64,000 bases of DNA from Paraburkholderia phenazinium (GTDB lineage Bacteria; Pseudomonadota; Gammaproteobacteria; Burkholderiales; Burkholderiaceae): NCBI RefSeq assembly GCF_900100735.1, contig NZ_FNCJ01000002.1, positions 1-64,000 on the forward strand, in the 5' to 3' direction. Below, in pieces: positions 25,170 through 34,234 of this stretch (positions are counted from its first letter, which is position 1; each line of letters opens with the position of its first letter). Made by a program: the position numbers and the translations under genes. A model generated the notes under the pieces. It ran no database searches, was not told the DNA's origin, and saw only the letters and a list, made by a program, of their open reading frames with translations.

Positions 25170-27155
25170 ATGCTTTCGAATCTGCTGGTACAACTGGTCA
25201 ACGGACTCGCCGACGCGTCGACGCTGTTTCTCGTCGCCGCGGGCCTGTCGCTGATCTTCGGCGTGACGCGCATCGTCAACTTCGCGCACGGCTCGTTCTA
25301 TATGTTCGGCATTTACCTCGCATATAGCATCGCGAGCCGCTTCGGCCATACCACGGGAGGCTTCTGGTTGTCGGTGCTGGCTGCGGCGCTGGTGGTCGCG
25401 GTGCTCGGTGCGCTGGTCGAAATGATCGTGTTGCGGCGCATCTATCAGGCGCCTGAGTTGTTCCATCTGCTCGCCACCTTCGCGCTGGTGCTGATCTTCC
25501 GTGACGCCGCGCTCTGGCTGTGGGGCCCGGAAGATCTGTTCGGGCCGCGTGCGCCGCATCTGGCCGGCGCGGTCACTCTGCTCGGCCATCCGCTGCCCAC
25601 CTACGATATCGCGCTGATCGCGATCGGCCCGCTGGTGTTGCTGCTACTCTGGTACGCCCTCACGCGCACGCGCTGGGGCACGCTGGTGCGGGCGGCGACC
25701 CAGGACCGCGAAATGCTCGGCGCGCTTGGTATCAATCAGGCGTGGCTGTTTACTGGTGTGTTCTTTGTCGGTGCGTTTCTCGCAGGTCTCGGTGGTGCGT
25801 TGCAGGGCCCGCGTATGTCGGCCAATCTGTCGCTCGATCTGGAGACCATCGGTAATGCGTTTGTGGTCGTGGTGGTGGGCGGCATGGGGTCCATACCGGG
25901 TGCGTTCGTCGCCGCGTTGCTGATTGCCGAGATCAAGGCGCTGTGTATCGGCATCGGACACGTGTCGATTGGCGGGATCGATTTTTCGCTGAGCCGCTTC
26001 ACGCTGGTGGCGGAGTTTGTCGTGATGGCGGTCGTGCTGGTCGTGCGGCCCTGGGGATTGCTGGGTCGAGCAAGTGCTGCGGTGCGCGGCATGGCCGCGC
26101 CGGAAGCGCCGCTGCGGCCTGCGGGCAAGCGTCTGAAGTGGCTGGCGTTGGCGGTGCTCGCGATGCTGGTGCTCGCCCCGCTTGCCGCCAAAGCGTTTCC
26201 GTATATGCCCATCCTGCTGGTCGAGATCCTCATTGCAGTGCTATTTGCCACCAGCCTGCACTTCATCATGGGACCGGGTGGCATGCACTCGTTCGGGCAC
26301 GCGGCGTATTTCGGCTTGGGTGCTTACGGTGCGGCGCTGTTTCTCAAGGTGCTTAACTTGCCGATGGAAGCCGCACTGCTGCTCGGACCATTGCTGGCGC
26401 TCGGCGGCGCGCTGGTGTTCGGCTGGTTCTGCGTGCGTCTGTCCGGCGTGTATCTCGCCATGCTGACGCTGGCGTTTGCGCAGATCGTCTGGTCGGTGGT
26501 GTTCCAATGGGACGACGTGACCGGCGGCAGCAACGGCGTGCTGGGGTTGTGGCCGTCGAACTGGCTATCCTCGCCGGTCGCCTATTACTACTTGACGCTC
26601 GTTTGCGTCGTGATCTGCGTCTGGCTGCTGCGGCGCATGCTGTTTTCGCCGCTCGGTTATGCCATGCGGGCTTCGCGCGACTCTGGCCTGCGTGCCGAGG
26701 CGATCGGCATCGACGTCAAGCGGGTGCAGTGGGCGTCGTTTGTGATTGCGTCGGTGTTTTGCGGTCTGGCCGGTTCCTTGTACGCGTTTTCGAAGGGCAC
26801 GATTTCTCCCGAGGTCATTAGCGTGAGCCGTTCCGTCGACGGGCTCGTGATGGTGCTGCTAGGCGGCCTGCAGACGCTGACCGGGCCGATTGTCGGCGCA
26901 GCGGTATTCACCTGGCTGCAGGACACCGTGGCGCGTCAGACCGACTACTGGCAGGCTCTGCTGGGCTTTACGATCCTGGTGCTGGTGATTGCATTCCCGC
27001 AAGGCATCGTCGGTTTCATCCGTGAGCGCTTCGGCGACGATGATGCCAGCACGAAAAACGGCCACACCGGCGGGGTGAGCGAAGCGGAGCGAGGTGGTGG
27101 CAGTCCGGCGTCACCCCCGCCTTCGCAAGCCACGGCGATGAAGGAGGGCCTATGA
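25170..27155 (+). CDS. Fused LivH-LivM branched-chain-type ABC permease
   Basis: 661 residues from the ATG at 25170 (MLSNLLVQLVNGLADASTLF); upstream in-frame starts lack a ribosome site. Residues about 1-300 are a complete LivH-type permease (LSLIFGVTRIVNFAHGSFYM, GTLVRAATQDREMLGALGIN), and about 315-640 a LivM-type permease (HFIMGPGGMHSFGHAAYFGL, YAMRASRDSGLRAEAIGIDV, PIVGAAVFTWLQDTVARQTD). About 18 TM segments in all. The two subunits are usually separate genes. It overlaps the ATPase gene by 4 bp. The import substrate is presumably the N-heterocycle handled by the surrounding enzymes. Confidence 0.9.
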   Translation: MLSNLLVQLVNGLADASTLFLVAAGLSLIFGVTRIVNFAHGSFYMFGIYLAYSIASRFGHTTGGFWLSVLAAALVVAVLGALVEMIVLRRIYQAPELFHLLATFALVLIFRDAALWLWGPEDLFGPRAPHLAGAVTLLGHPLPTYDIALIAIGPLVLLLLWYALTRTRWGTLVRAATQDREMLGALGINQAWLFTGVFFVGAFLAGLGGALQGPRMSANLSLDLETIGNAFVVVVVGGMGSIPGAFVAALLIAEIKALCIGIGHVSIGGIDFSLSRFTLVAEFVVMAVVLVVRPWGLLGRASAAVRGMAAPEAPLRPAGKRLKWLALAVLAMLVLAPLAAKAFPYMPILLVEILIAVLFATSLHFIMGPGGMHSFGHAAYFGLGAYGAALFLKVLNLPMEAALLLGPLLALGGALVFGWFCVRLSGVYLAMLTLAFAQIVWSVVFQWDDVTGGSNGVLGLWPSNWLSSPVAYYYLTLVCVVICVWLLRRMLFSPLGYAMRASRDSGLRAEAIGIDVKRVQWASFVIASVFCGLAGSLYAFSKGTISPEVISVSRSVDGLVMVLLGGLQTLTGPIVGAAVFTWLQDTVARQTDYWQALLGFTILVLVIAFPQGIVGFIRERFGDDDASTKNGHTGGVSEAERGGGSPASPPPSQATAMKEGL

Positions 27156-27961
27156 GCCTCTTGCGCGTCTCAGGTTTGTCGAAGTCGTTCGGCGGCCTCA
27201 AAGCCGTCGATGACGTCTCGTTCGATCTCGAAGCCGGTCAACTGCTCGCCTTGCTCGGCCCGAACGGCGCGGGCAAATCGACCTGTTTCAACATGGTTAA
27301 CGGGCAACTGAAACCGTCCGCCGGTTCGATCCGCCTCGACGATCAGGAACTCGTCGGCATGCGGCCGCGCGATATCTGGCGGCTTGGCGTAGGCCGTACG
27401 TTCCAGATTGCCGCGACCTTCAATTCGATGACGGTGCTCGAAAACGTGCAGATGGCGCTGGTCTCGCGCGAACGCAAACTGTTTGGGCTGTGGAAGCCGG
27501 CAGGCTCGTGGTATGCCGATGAAGCCTTCAGCCTGCTCCAACAGGTGGGCATGGCCGCCGATGCGCATCGCGCCTGCGGCGTGCTGGCCTATGGCGACGT
27601 CAAACGGGTCGAACTCGCCATCGCCATGGCGAACCGCCCGAAGCTGTTGCTGATGGACGAACCGACCGCCGGCATGGCGCCGAAGGAGCGCAACGACCTG
27701 ATGGCGCTGACCAAGCGTCTCGTCACCGAACACAAGATCGGCGTGCTGTTTACGGAGCACAGCATGGACGTGGTGTTCGCCTACGCGGACCGCATGATCG
27801 TGCTGGCGCGCGGCAAGCTGATTGCCGAAGGCGGCGCCGAGACGATCCGCAACGACGCACGCGTGCAGGAAGTCTATTTCGGCACCGGCAAGACTTTCCA
27901 GGCGCATGCGGCGCTGGACCATCACGACGGCCAAAGCGGTCATCAAGGGGCGCTGCAATGA
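27152..27961 (+). CDS. LivG-type ABC transporter ATPase
   Basis: 269 residues. Walker A GPNGAGKST (about 36-44), followed by CFNMVNGQLKPSAGSI; Walker B LLLMDEPTAGMAPKE and the H-loop FTEHSMDVVFAYADR. The signature region reads GVLAYGDVKRVELAIAMANR, with the ABC-signature Ser-Gly replaced by YGD, as is usual in LivG. The C-terminal extension (VQEVYFGTGKTFQAHAALDH) is LivG-like. It energises the fused permease; both flanking junctions are 4-bp overlaps, so the transporter genes are translationally coupled. Confidence 0.92.
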   Translation: MSLLRVSGLSKSFGGLKAVDDVSFDLEAGQLLALLGPNGAGKSTCFNMVNGQLKPSAGSIRLDDQELVGMRPRDIWRLGVGRTFQIAATFNSMTVLENVQMALVSRERKLFGLWKPAGSWYADEAFSLLQQVGMAADAHRACGVLAYGDVKRVELAIAMANRPKLLLMDEPTAGMAPKERNDLMALTKRLVTEHKIGVLFTEHSMDVVFAYADRMIVLARGKLIAEGGAETIRNDARVQEVYFGTGKTFQAHAALDHHDGQSGHQGALQ

Positions 27962-28671
27962 GCGAGCCTATGCTGAAGGTATCCGGCCTCAATGCGTTCT
28001 ATGGCCGCGCGCACATCCTGTTCGATGTCGGCCTTGAAGTGGGCCGCGGTGAAGTGGTGGCGCTGATGGGCCGCAACGGCGCAGGCAAATCCACCACGAT
28101 GAAGGCGGTGATGGGCCTGCTGCCACGCCGTCAGGGCGAAGTGCGGTTTCGCGGCACGGACATTTCGACGTTGCAGCCGTATCGGATTGCACGCATGGGA
28201 ATGGGTTTTGTGCCCGAGGACCGCCGCGTGTTCTCCGACCTCACTGTGATGGAGAACCTCGATGCGGGCCGGCAACCGCCGCGCGAAGGCGCGCCGCGGT
28301 GGACGCCGGACAAGCTGTTCCGGCTCTTCCCCAATCTCGGCGAAATGCCCAGACGTCCCGGCGGCCAGATGAGCGGCGGCGAGCAGCAGATGCTGACCGT
28401 CTCGCGCACGCTGATGGGCAATCCGTATCTGGTCCTGCTCGACGAACCGTCGGAGGGCGTGGCGCCCGTGATCGTCGAACAGATGGCGAACATGATTCTC
28501 GAACTCAAGCGCGAAGGGCTGTCGATCCTGTTGTCCGAACAGAACCTGCACTTCGCCGAGCTGGTCAGCGACCGCGCGTATGTCCTCGAAAAAGGGCAGA
28601 TCCGCTTTAGCGGCACGATCGGCGAACTCGCGAAGAACGAAACAGTCAGGCGCGCTTACTTGAGCGTCTGA
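27958..28671 (+). CDS. LivF-type ABC transporter ATPase
   Basis: 237 residues. Walker A GRNGAGKSTTMKAVMGLLPR, signature MSGGEQQMLTVSRTLMGNP, Walker B LVLLDEPSEGVAPVIVEQ, and the LivF-type PEDRRVFSDLTVMENLDAG loop. It is the second ATPase of the branched-chain-type importer, overlapping the first by 4 bp. The family is about 230-240 aa, so it is complete. The C-terminal VRRAYLSV matches the ending usual for LivF. Confidence 0.92.
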   Translation: MSEPMLKVSGLNAFYGRAHILFDVGLEVGRGEVVALMGRNGAGKSTTMKAVMGLLPRRQGEVRFRGTDISTLQPYRIARMGMGFVPEDRRVFSDLTVMENLDAGRQPPREGAPRWTPDKLFRLFPNLGEMPRRPGGQMSGGEQQMLTVSRTLMGNPYLVLLDEPSEGVAPVIVEQMANMILELKREGLSILLSEQNLHFAELVSDRAYVLEKGQIRFSGTIGELAKNETVRRAYLSV

Positions 28672-28749
28672 TTCCTGCGACGCGGCCACGCACCCGGCAA
28701 TACACCGGTGTGCTGCTGCCTCGGGTAGTCGTTGCGAAAGGAGAAGCAG

Positions 28750-29949
28750 ATGGCAGCAGAGACGTTGACGGGGTTGTCGGGCAAGGTCGTCGTAACCAAT
28801 ATCGGTTTGCTGTTATCGGGCGATATCGACCAGCCGATTCTCGATGCCGACACGCTGGTGATCGACGACGGTGTGATCGCCGCCGTGGGTAAGGCCAAAG
28901 ACTGCGACCTCGAGGGTGCGCGCACTACGGTCGATTGCAAAGGCACGGCGGTAGCGCCCGGGCTGATCGATTCGCACGTGCATCCCGTCTTCGGCGACTG
29001 GACCCCGCGCCAGAATCAGATGGGCTGGATCGAGTCGAACCTGAACGGCGGCGTGACGACGATGATCTCGGCGGGTGAAGTGCATCTGCCAGGACGTCCT
29101 AAGGATATCGTCGGCGTGAAAGCGCTGGCGATTACCGCGCAACGCTCGTTCGAAGGCATGCGCGGCGCGGGCGTCGGCGGTGGCGTGAAGGTGCTGGCCG
29201 GGGCACCGGTGATCGAAAAGGGCATGGTTGAGGAAGACTTCAAGGAGCTGGCCGCAGCGGGTGTGAAGCTGCTCGGCGAGGTGGGTCTCGGTAGCGTAAA
29301 AGCTGGCGAAGAAGCAGGCCAGATGGTGGCCTGGGCGCGCAAGTACGGCATTCAAAGCACGATCCATACGGGCGGTCCGTCGATTCCCGGTTCGGGCCTG
29401 ATCGACAAGGACGTGGTGCTCGCGGCCGACGCGGACGTGATTGGCCATATCAATGGCGGGCATACCTCGCTGCCTTATCGCCATGTTTGCGACCTGTGCG
29501 AGCAATCCACCCGCGCACTGGAAATCGTCCACAACGGCAATGAGCGCATCGCCTTGCTGACCGCGCGTCATGCGATCGAACTCAAATGCCCGCACCGCAT
29601 TATTCTCGGCACCGACAGTCCCGCCGGTTCAGGTGTGCAACCGCTCGGCATTCTGCGGATGATTGCGTTGATTTCGAGTCTTGCCGATGTGCCTGCGGAA
29701 ATGGCGTTCTGTTTTGCGACCGGTAATACGGCACGGCAGCGCAATTTACGCCAGGGGTTGATCGAAGTGGGCCGGCCCGCGGATCTGGTGTTCATGGATC
29801 GGGCGCAGCACACGGCCGGCAGTACGCTGCTTGAAAGCGTGCAGCTTGGCGATATCCCGGGTGTCGGCATGGTGATGATCGACGGCCTGATCCGTTGCAG
29901 GCGCAGCCGCAATACGCCGCCGGCGACCGAAGTGCCGGTGATCGTCTAG
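28750..29949 (+). CDS. ena: Enamidase-like amidohydrolase
   Basis: 399 residues from MAAETLTG at 28750, with AAGGAG 6 bp upstream. Amidohydrolase superfamily: metal motif H76-x-H78 in LIDSHVHPVFGD, then H206 (TIHTGGPSIPGSG), H233 (VIGHINGGHTS) and D289 (IILGTDSPAGSG). The blocks GGVTTMISAGEVHLPGRPKD and SRNTPPATE are what I recall from Eubacterium barkeri enamidase, an Fe-Zn enzyme that opens 1,4,5,6-tetrahydro-6-oxonicotinate to 2-formylglutarate plus ammonia. Located between the transporter ATPases and a molybdenum hydroxylase, so the pathway reading is consistent. It could also open another cyclic enamide. Confidence 0.82.
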   Translation: MAAETLTGLSGKVVVTNIGLLLSGDIDQPILDADTLVIDDGVIAAVGKAKDCDLEGARTTVDCKGTAVAPGLIDSHVHPVFGDWTPRQNQMGWIESNLNGGVTTMISAGEVHLPGRPKDIVGVKALAITAQRSFEGMRGAGVGGGVKVLAGAPVIEKGMVEEDFKELAAAGVKLLGEVGLGSVKAGEEAGQMVAWARKYGIQSTIHTGGPSIPGSGLIDKDVVLAADADVIGHINGGHTSLPYRHVCDLCEQSTRALEIVHNGNERIALLTARHAIELKCPHRIILGTDSPAGSGVQPLGILRMIALISSLADVPAEMAFCFATGNTARQRNLRQGLIEVGRPADLVFMDRAQHTAGSTLLESVQLGDIPGVGMVMIDGLIRCRRSRNTPPATEVPVIV

Positions 29950-29978
29950 GTGCTGAGCGACCCGTCGGCGCCGCTGCC

Positions 29979-30491
29979 ATGAACCGTCCCACAGACTTCA
30001 CGCTCAAGGTGAACGGTGCGACGCATGTCGTCAGCGCCAGTATCGACACGCCTTTGCTGTATCTGCTGCGTAACGATCTTGCGCTGAACGGCCCAAAGTT
30101 CGGCTGCGGGCTTGGCGAATGCGGCGCGTGTACGGTGCTGCTCGACGGCATGCCGACCCGCTCGTGCGTCACGACGGCGCGGGTCGCGCAAGGACGCGAG
30201 ATCACCACGCTCGAAGGACTGGGGACGCGTGCCGCATTGCATCCGGTGCAGCAGGCGTTTATCGACGAACAGGCCGCGCAGTGCGGCTATTGCCTGAACG
30301 GCATGATCATGACCGCGAAAGCGCTGCTCGACCGCGATCCCCATCCCAGCGACGATACGATTCGTCGCGAGCTGTCGCGCAACTTATGCCGCTGCGGCAC
30401 GCATGTCGAGATTCTGCGCGCGGTGCATCGCGCCGCCCAATTGCTGGCGGCGCAGCGCGGCGAGCGTGAGCATGAAGGAGAGCGCGCATGA
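29979..30491 (+). CDS. [2Fe-2S] subunit of a NicA-type molybdenum hydroxylase
   Basis: 170 residues from MNRPTDFTLKVNG at 29979. It has the plant-type cluster ligands C43, C48, C51, C63 (GPKFGCGLGECGACTVLLDG) and the second cluster C102, C105, C137, C139 (QCGYCLNGMIM, RNLCRCGTH). This is the standard two-cluster small subunit of xanthine-dehydrogenase-family enzymes such as NicA, IorA and CoxS. No FAD subunit gene accompanies it. It overlaps the large subunit by 4 bp. The family is certain; nicotinate as substrate is inferred from the operon. Confidence 0.9.
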   Translation: MNRPTDFTLKVNGATHVVSASIDTPLLYLLRNDLALNGPKFGCGLGECGACTVLLDGMPTRSCVTTARVAQGREITTLEGLGTRAALHPVQQAFIDEQAAQCGYCLNGMIMTAKALLDRDPHPSDDTIRRELSRNLCRCGTHVEILRAVHRAAQLLAAQRGEREHEGERA

Positions 30492-33400
30492 CCGGACCGG
30501 ACGTCAGCGTGGATCGTCAGCCGCTCTCGCGGCAGCAGCTCGATGACGCGCAGAACGTGCTGATCGTCTTGCGCCCGCCGCAGGCGCCGGTGAAGCCGGC
30601 GATCGGCCAGCCGGGCTCGCGCTCATCGTTCGTGCCGACGACGGCGGACGTATTTCTCGTGGTGCGCGGGGACGGCAGCGTCATTGCGTTCAACGGACAC
30701 GTCGATCTGGGGACCGGGATCGGCACAGCGCTCGCGCAGATCGTGGCGGAAGAGCTGGATGTGCCGCTAACGCGCGTCTCGATCGTGCTCGGACACACCA
30801 CCGAGGCGCCGAACCAGGGCCCGACGATTGCGAGCGCCACGATTCAGATTTCGGCGGTGCCGCTGCGCCTGGCTGCGGCGCAGGCGCGCCAGTATCTGGT
30901 GGCGCAGGCGGCGGAGCGCTTTGGCGTTGCCGCCGAGACGCTCGACGTACATGACGGCATCGTGCATCGGCGCGGCGAAGATTGGACCCAAGGCATCGGC
31001 TATGGCGAGCTGATCGCCGGGCGGCGCATCGAGTTGATGCTTGCGGCGGATACGCCCGTGAAGCCGCCGGAGGCGTATCGCATTGTCGGCAAGAGTACCG
31101 CGCGCCTCGACATTCCCGCTAAGGCCACCGGCGAACTGATGTTCGTGCATGACGTTCGCGTGCCAGGGATGCTGCACGGCCGGGTGGTCCGTCCACCGTA
31201 TGCGGGTGTCGCGCAAGGCGACTTTCTCGGCAATAGTCTGCTGCACGTCGATGAGGCGTCGGTGAGCGATCTGCCCGGCATCGTCAAGGTTGTTGTGATC
31301 CGCGATTTTGTCGGCATCGTCGCGGAGCGCGAAGAGGTCGCGCAGCAGGCGGTCAAACGGCTCGATGTGCAATGGAAAGCGGTGGAGAGCTTGCCGCCGC
31401 TCGAATCCAGCAGCGAAGTCGAGGCAGCTTTGCGCGCCAATCCCTCGACGCGCCGCGATCTGGTGATCGAAGGCGACGTCGATGCGGCGCTCGCACAAGC
31501 AGGCAACACGCTCGAACGCACCTACGTCTGGCCGTTCCAGATGCATGCGTCGATTGGACCGTCGTGCGCCGTGGCCGACTACCGTGACGGCGCGCTCAAG
31601 GTCTGGTCCGGCACGCAGAACCCGCATTCGCTGCGCGCCGACCTGGCGCTGCTGCTGGGGCTCGACGAAACGAAGATTGAGGTGGTGCGGATGGAGGCCG
31701 CCGGCTGTTACGGCCGCAACTGCGCCGACGACGTGGCCGCAGACGCCGCGTTGCTCTCCCGTGCGGTGGGCAGTCCGGTGCGCGTGCAACTTTCGCGCGA
31801 AGACGAACACGCCTGGGAACCGAAAGGCGCGGCGCAATTGATGGACGTGCGCGGCGCAGTGGACGCGAACGGCCAACTCAACGGCTACGATTTCGCCACG
31901 CGTTACCCGTCGAACGATGCGCCTACGCTCGCTTTGCTATTGACCGGCACGATCTCGCCGCAGCCGCAGGTATTCGAAATGGGCGACCGCACTTCCGTGC
32001 CGCCCTACGACTACCGCACGATGCGGATCGTTTGCGACGACACGCCGCCCATCGTACGTGCCTCGTGGTTGCGCGGCGTATCGGCGTTGCCCAATACGTT
32101 TGCGCATGAGTCTTTCATTGACGAACTCGCTGCGGAGGCGGGCGTCGATCCGGTCGAATTCCGGCTGCAGCATTTGACCGATCCACGCGCGATCGATCTG
32201 GTGAAAGCGGTGGCCGAGAAGGCGGGTTGGGAGCCGCGTCATGCCGCGCTAAAGAAGCAGGCGCATGAAGAGCCAAACGCCCAGCCAGGCAACGAACGCG
32301 GCGACGAAGCAGACAACGAGCCAGGCGACGAGCAACAAGGCGACATCGCACGCGGCAGAGGCTTCGCTTACGCCCGCTACGTACACAGCAAATTCCCCGG
32401 TTTCGGCGCGGCATGGGCGGCCTGGGTGGCGGACGTCGAAGTGAACCGCAAGAGCGGCGAGCTAGCCGTCACACGTGTGGTGGTCGGCCAGGACACCGGC
32501 ACGATGGTGAATCCCGCTGGCGTGCGTCACCAGATCCACGGCAACGTGATCCAGGCGACCAGCCGCGCGTTAAAAGAGCGCGTGACCTTCGGCGAGAACG
32601 CGGTCACCAGTCAGGAGTGGGGCGCGTACCCGATCCTGACGTTCCGCGAGGTGCCGGTCATTGAGGTGGTGATGATGCCGCGCCACGGCGAGCCGCCGAT
32701 GGGCACGGGTGAATCGGCCTCGTTACCTGGCGCCGCTGCGATTGCCAACGCGCTTTACGACGCCACGGGTGTGCGGTTTCGCAGGCCACCGTTCACGCCA
32801 GAAGTCATCCGCGCAGCGCTTGCCGACGGACCGGCACAAGCGGCGTCCGCCGCTGCCGCGCGCAGGAAAAAGCGCTGGCGCTTCGGCTTCCTCGGCGCAT
32901 TGGCTACGGGCGCAGCGGGATGGCTAAGCATGGCCTCGTTCGCGCCGCAGCCTATTGCACCGATCACGCCACCGTTAGCCACTTCGTTTGCCCCCGAGTT
33001 GATCGCGCGGGGCAAGCTGCTTGCATCGCTCGGCGATTGCGCGGTCTGCCACACCGCGCACAATGGCTTGCCGAATGCCGGCGGTTTGCCGCTCGATACG
33101 CCGTTCGGCACCATCTACACCACGAACATCACGCCGGATGCGCAGACCGGCATCGGCACGTGGTCGTTCGAGGCGTTCGTGCGGGCCATGCGCCAGGGCA
33201 TCCATCGCGATGGACGGCACCTGTACCCCGCATTCCCCTACACCTCGTTCAAGAACGTCTCGGACGACGATCTGCAGGCGCTGTATGCGTATCTGATGTC
33301 GCAAACGCCAGTGCGCTCGCGCCCACCTGAAACGAAGCTGGCGTTTCCGTTCAGCGTGCGCCCTATGATGGCCGCATGGAACAGCCTGTTTCTGAAGCGC

Positions 33401-34180
33401 AATACCTTTACCGAAGATGCGACGCAAACCGCTCAGTGGAATCGCGGTGCGTATCTGGTCAACGGCCTTGGCCATTGCAGCGCATGTCACACGCCCCGCA
33501 ACGCCTTCGGCGCCGAGAAAACCGGCGCGGCGTTCCTCGGCGGCGGCGTAGCGGAAGGCTGGGAAGCCCCCGCGTTGACGACGCTTTCAAACGCCCCTGT
33601 GCCGTGGAGCGAAGACGAGCTGTTCAGCTACCTGCGTTTTGGCCACGCACCGCTGCACGGTGTAGCAGCCGGTCCGATGGGACCGGTTGTGAGCGAACTG
33701 GCAGCCTTGCCCGATAGCGATATCCGCGCCATGGCGAATTACCTGGCCTCGCTCAACCCGGCGGGCCCGAACGCAAACCCGCAAGCCCTGGCGCGCGAAT
33801 ACGAGAAGGCGAGCGCCCAGGCGAGCCTCGCGACACCGGTGGCATCGAGCCTCGGCGCGCGCCTCTTCGACGGCGCTTGCGCGGCATGCCACCACACCGG
33901 CAGCGGGCCGCAGCTATTCGGGGCACATCCGTCGCTCGCGCTCAATACGAATCTGCATAGCGCGGCGCCCGACAACCTGATCCGCGTGATTCTGGACGGC
34001 ATCGGCTCGCCTGCGCGGCCCGAACTCGGTACGATGCCGGCTTACCGCGACAGTTTCAACGACGCCCAGGTGGCCGAACTCGTCTCCTACCTGCGTCAAC
34101 AGTTTGCGGGCGGCAAACCCGCGTGGCAGGACGTCGAGGCGAGCGTGGCGCGGATTCGCGCGGCGCCGCGCGCCGACTGA
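30488..34180 (+). CDS. Molybdopterin subunit fused to a membrane-anchored tri-haem cytochrome c (NicB-like)
   Basis: 1230 residues. Residues about 1-780 are the xanthine-dehydrogenase-type Mo-cofactor subunit (GHVDLGTGIGTALAQIVAEE, MEAAGCYGRNCADDVAADAA, GTGESASLPGAAAIANALYD). An acidic, Gln/Asn-rich linker (about 595-620) interrupts it. A single hydrophobic segment (FGFLGALATGAAGWLSMASF, about 800-820) probably anchors it. Three CxxCH haem sites follow at C851, C997 and C1131 (DCAVCHTAHNG, HCSACHTPRN, ACAACHHTG). This matches NicB of aerobic nicotinate hydroxylation, where electrons leave through cytochrome c rather than NAD. The substrate is inferred. Confidence 0.88.
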   Translation: MTGPDVSVDRQPLSRQQLDDAQNVLIVLRPPQAPVKPAIGQPGSRSSFVPTTADVFLVVRGDGSVIAFNGHVDLGTGIGTALAQIVAEELDVPLTRVSIVLGHTTEAPNQGPTIASATIQISAVPLRLAAAQARQYLVAQAAERFGVAAETLDVHDGIVHRRGEDWTQGIGYGELIAGRRIELMLAADTPVKPPEAYRIVGKSTARLDIPAKATGELMFVHDVRVPGMLHGRVVRPPYAGVAQGDFLGNSLLHVDEASVSDLPGIVKVVVIRDFVGIVAEREEVAQQAVKRLDVQWKAVESLPPLESSSEVEAALRANPSTRRDLVIEGDVDAALAQAGNTLERTYVWPFQMHASIGPSCAVADYRDGALKVWSGTQNPHSLRADLALLLGLDETKIEVVRMEAAGCYGRNCADDVAADAALLSRAVGSPVRVQLSREDEHAWEPKGAAQLMDVRGAVDANGQLNGYDFATRYPSNDAPTLALLLTGTISPQPQVFEMGDRTSVPPYDYRTMRIVCDDTPPIVRASWLRGVSALPNTFAHESFIDELAAEAGVDPVEFRLQHLTDPRAIDLVKAVAEKAGWEPRHAALKKQAHEEPNAQPGNERGDEADNEPGDEQQGDIARGRGFAYARYVHSKFPGFGAAWAAWVADVEVNRKSGELAVTRVVVGQDTGTMVNPAGVRHQIHGNVIQATSRALKERVTFGENAVTSQEWGAYPILTFREVPVIEVVMMPRHGEPPMGTGESASLPGAAAIANALYDATGVRFRRPPFTPEVIRAALADGPAQAASAAAARRKKRWRFGFLGALATGAAGWLSMASFAPQPIAPITPPLATSFAPELIARGKLLASLGDCAVCHTAHNGLPNAGGLPLDTPFGTIYTTNITPDAQTGIGTWSFEAFVRAMRQGIHRDGRHLYPAFPYTSFKNVSDDDLQALYAYLMSQTPVRSRPPETKLAFPFSVRPMMAAWNSLFLKRNTFTEDATQTAQWNRGAYLVNGLGHCSACHTPRNAFGAEKTGAAFLGGGVAEGWEAPALTTLSNAPVPWSEDELFSYLRFGHAPLHGVAAGPMGPVVSELAALPDSDIRAMANYLASLNPAGPNANPQALAREYEKASAQASLATPVASSLGARLFDGACAACHHTGSGPQLFGAHPSLALNTNLHSAAPDNLIRVILDGIGSPARPELGTMPAYRDSFNDAQVAELVSYLRQQFAGGKPAWQDVEASVARIRAAPRAD

Positions 34181-34234
34181 TGCACTTGTATTCGCATTCG
34201 TATTCCCGCACTCCCACTGATAACGGAGCTACGC

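Noticed and set aside
25125..30344. Several long leftward frames under the transporter and enzyme genes
   Set aside because: High-GC antisense shadows; the rightward genes have coupled starts and clear domain motifs.
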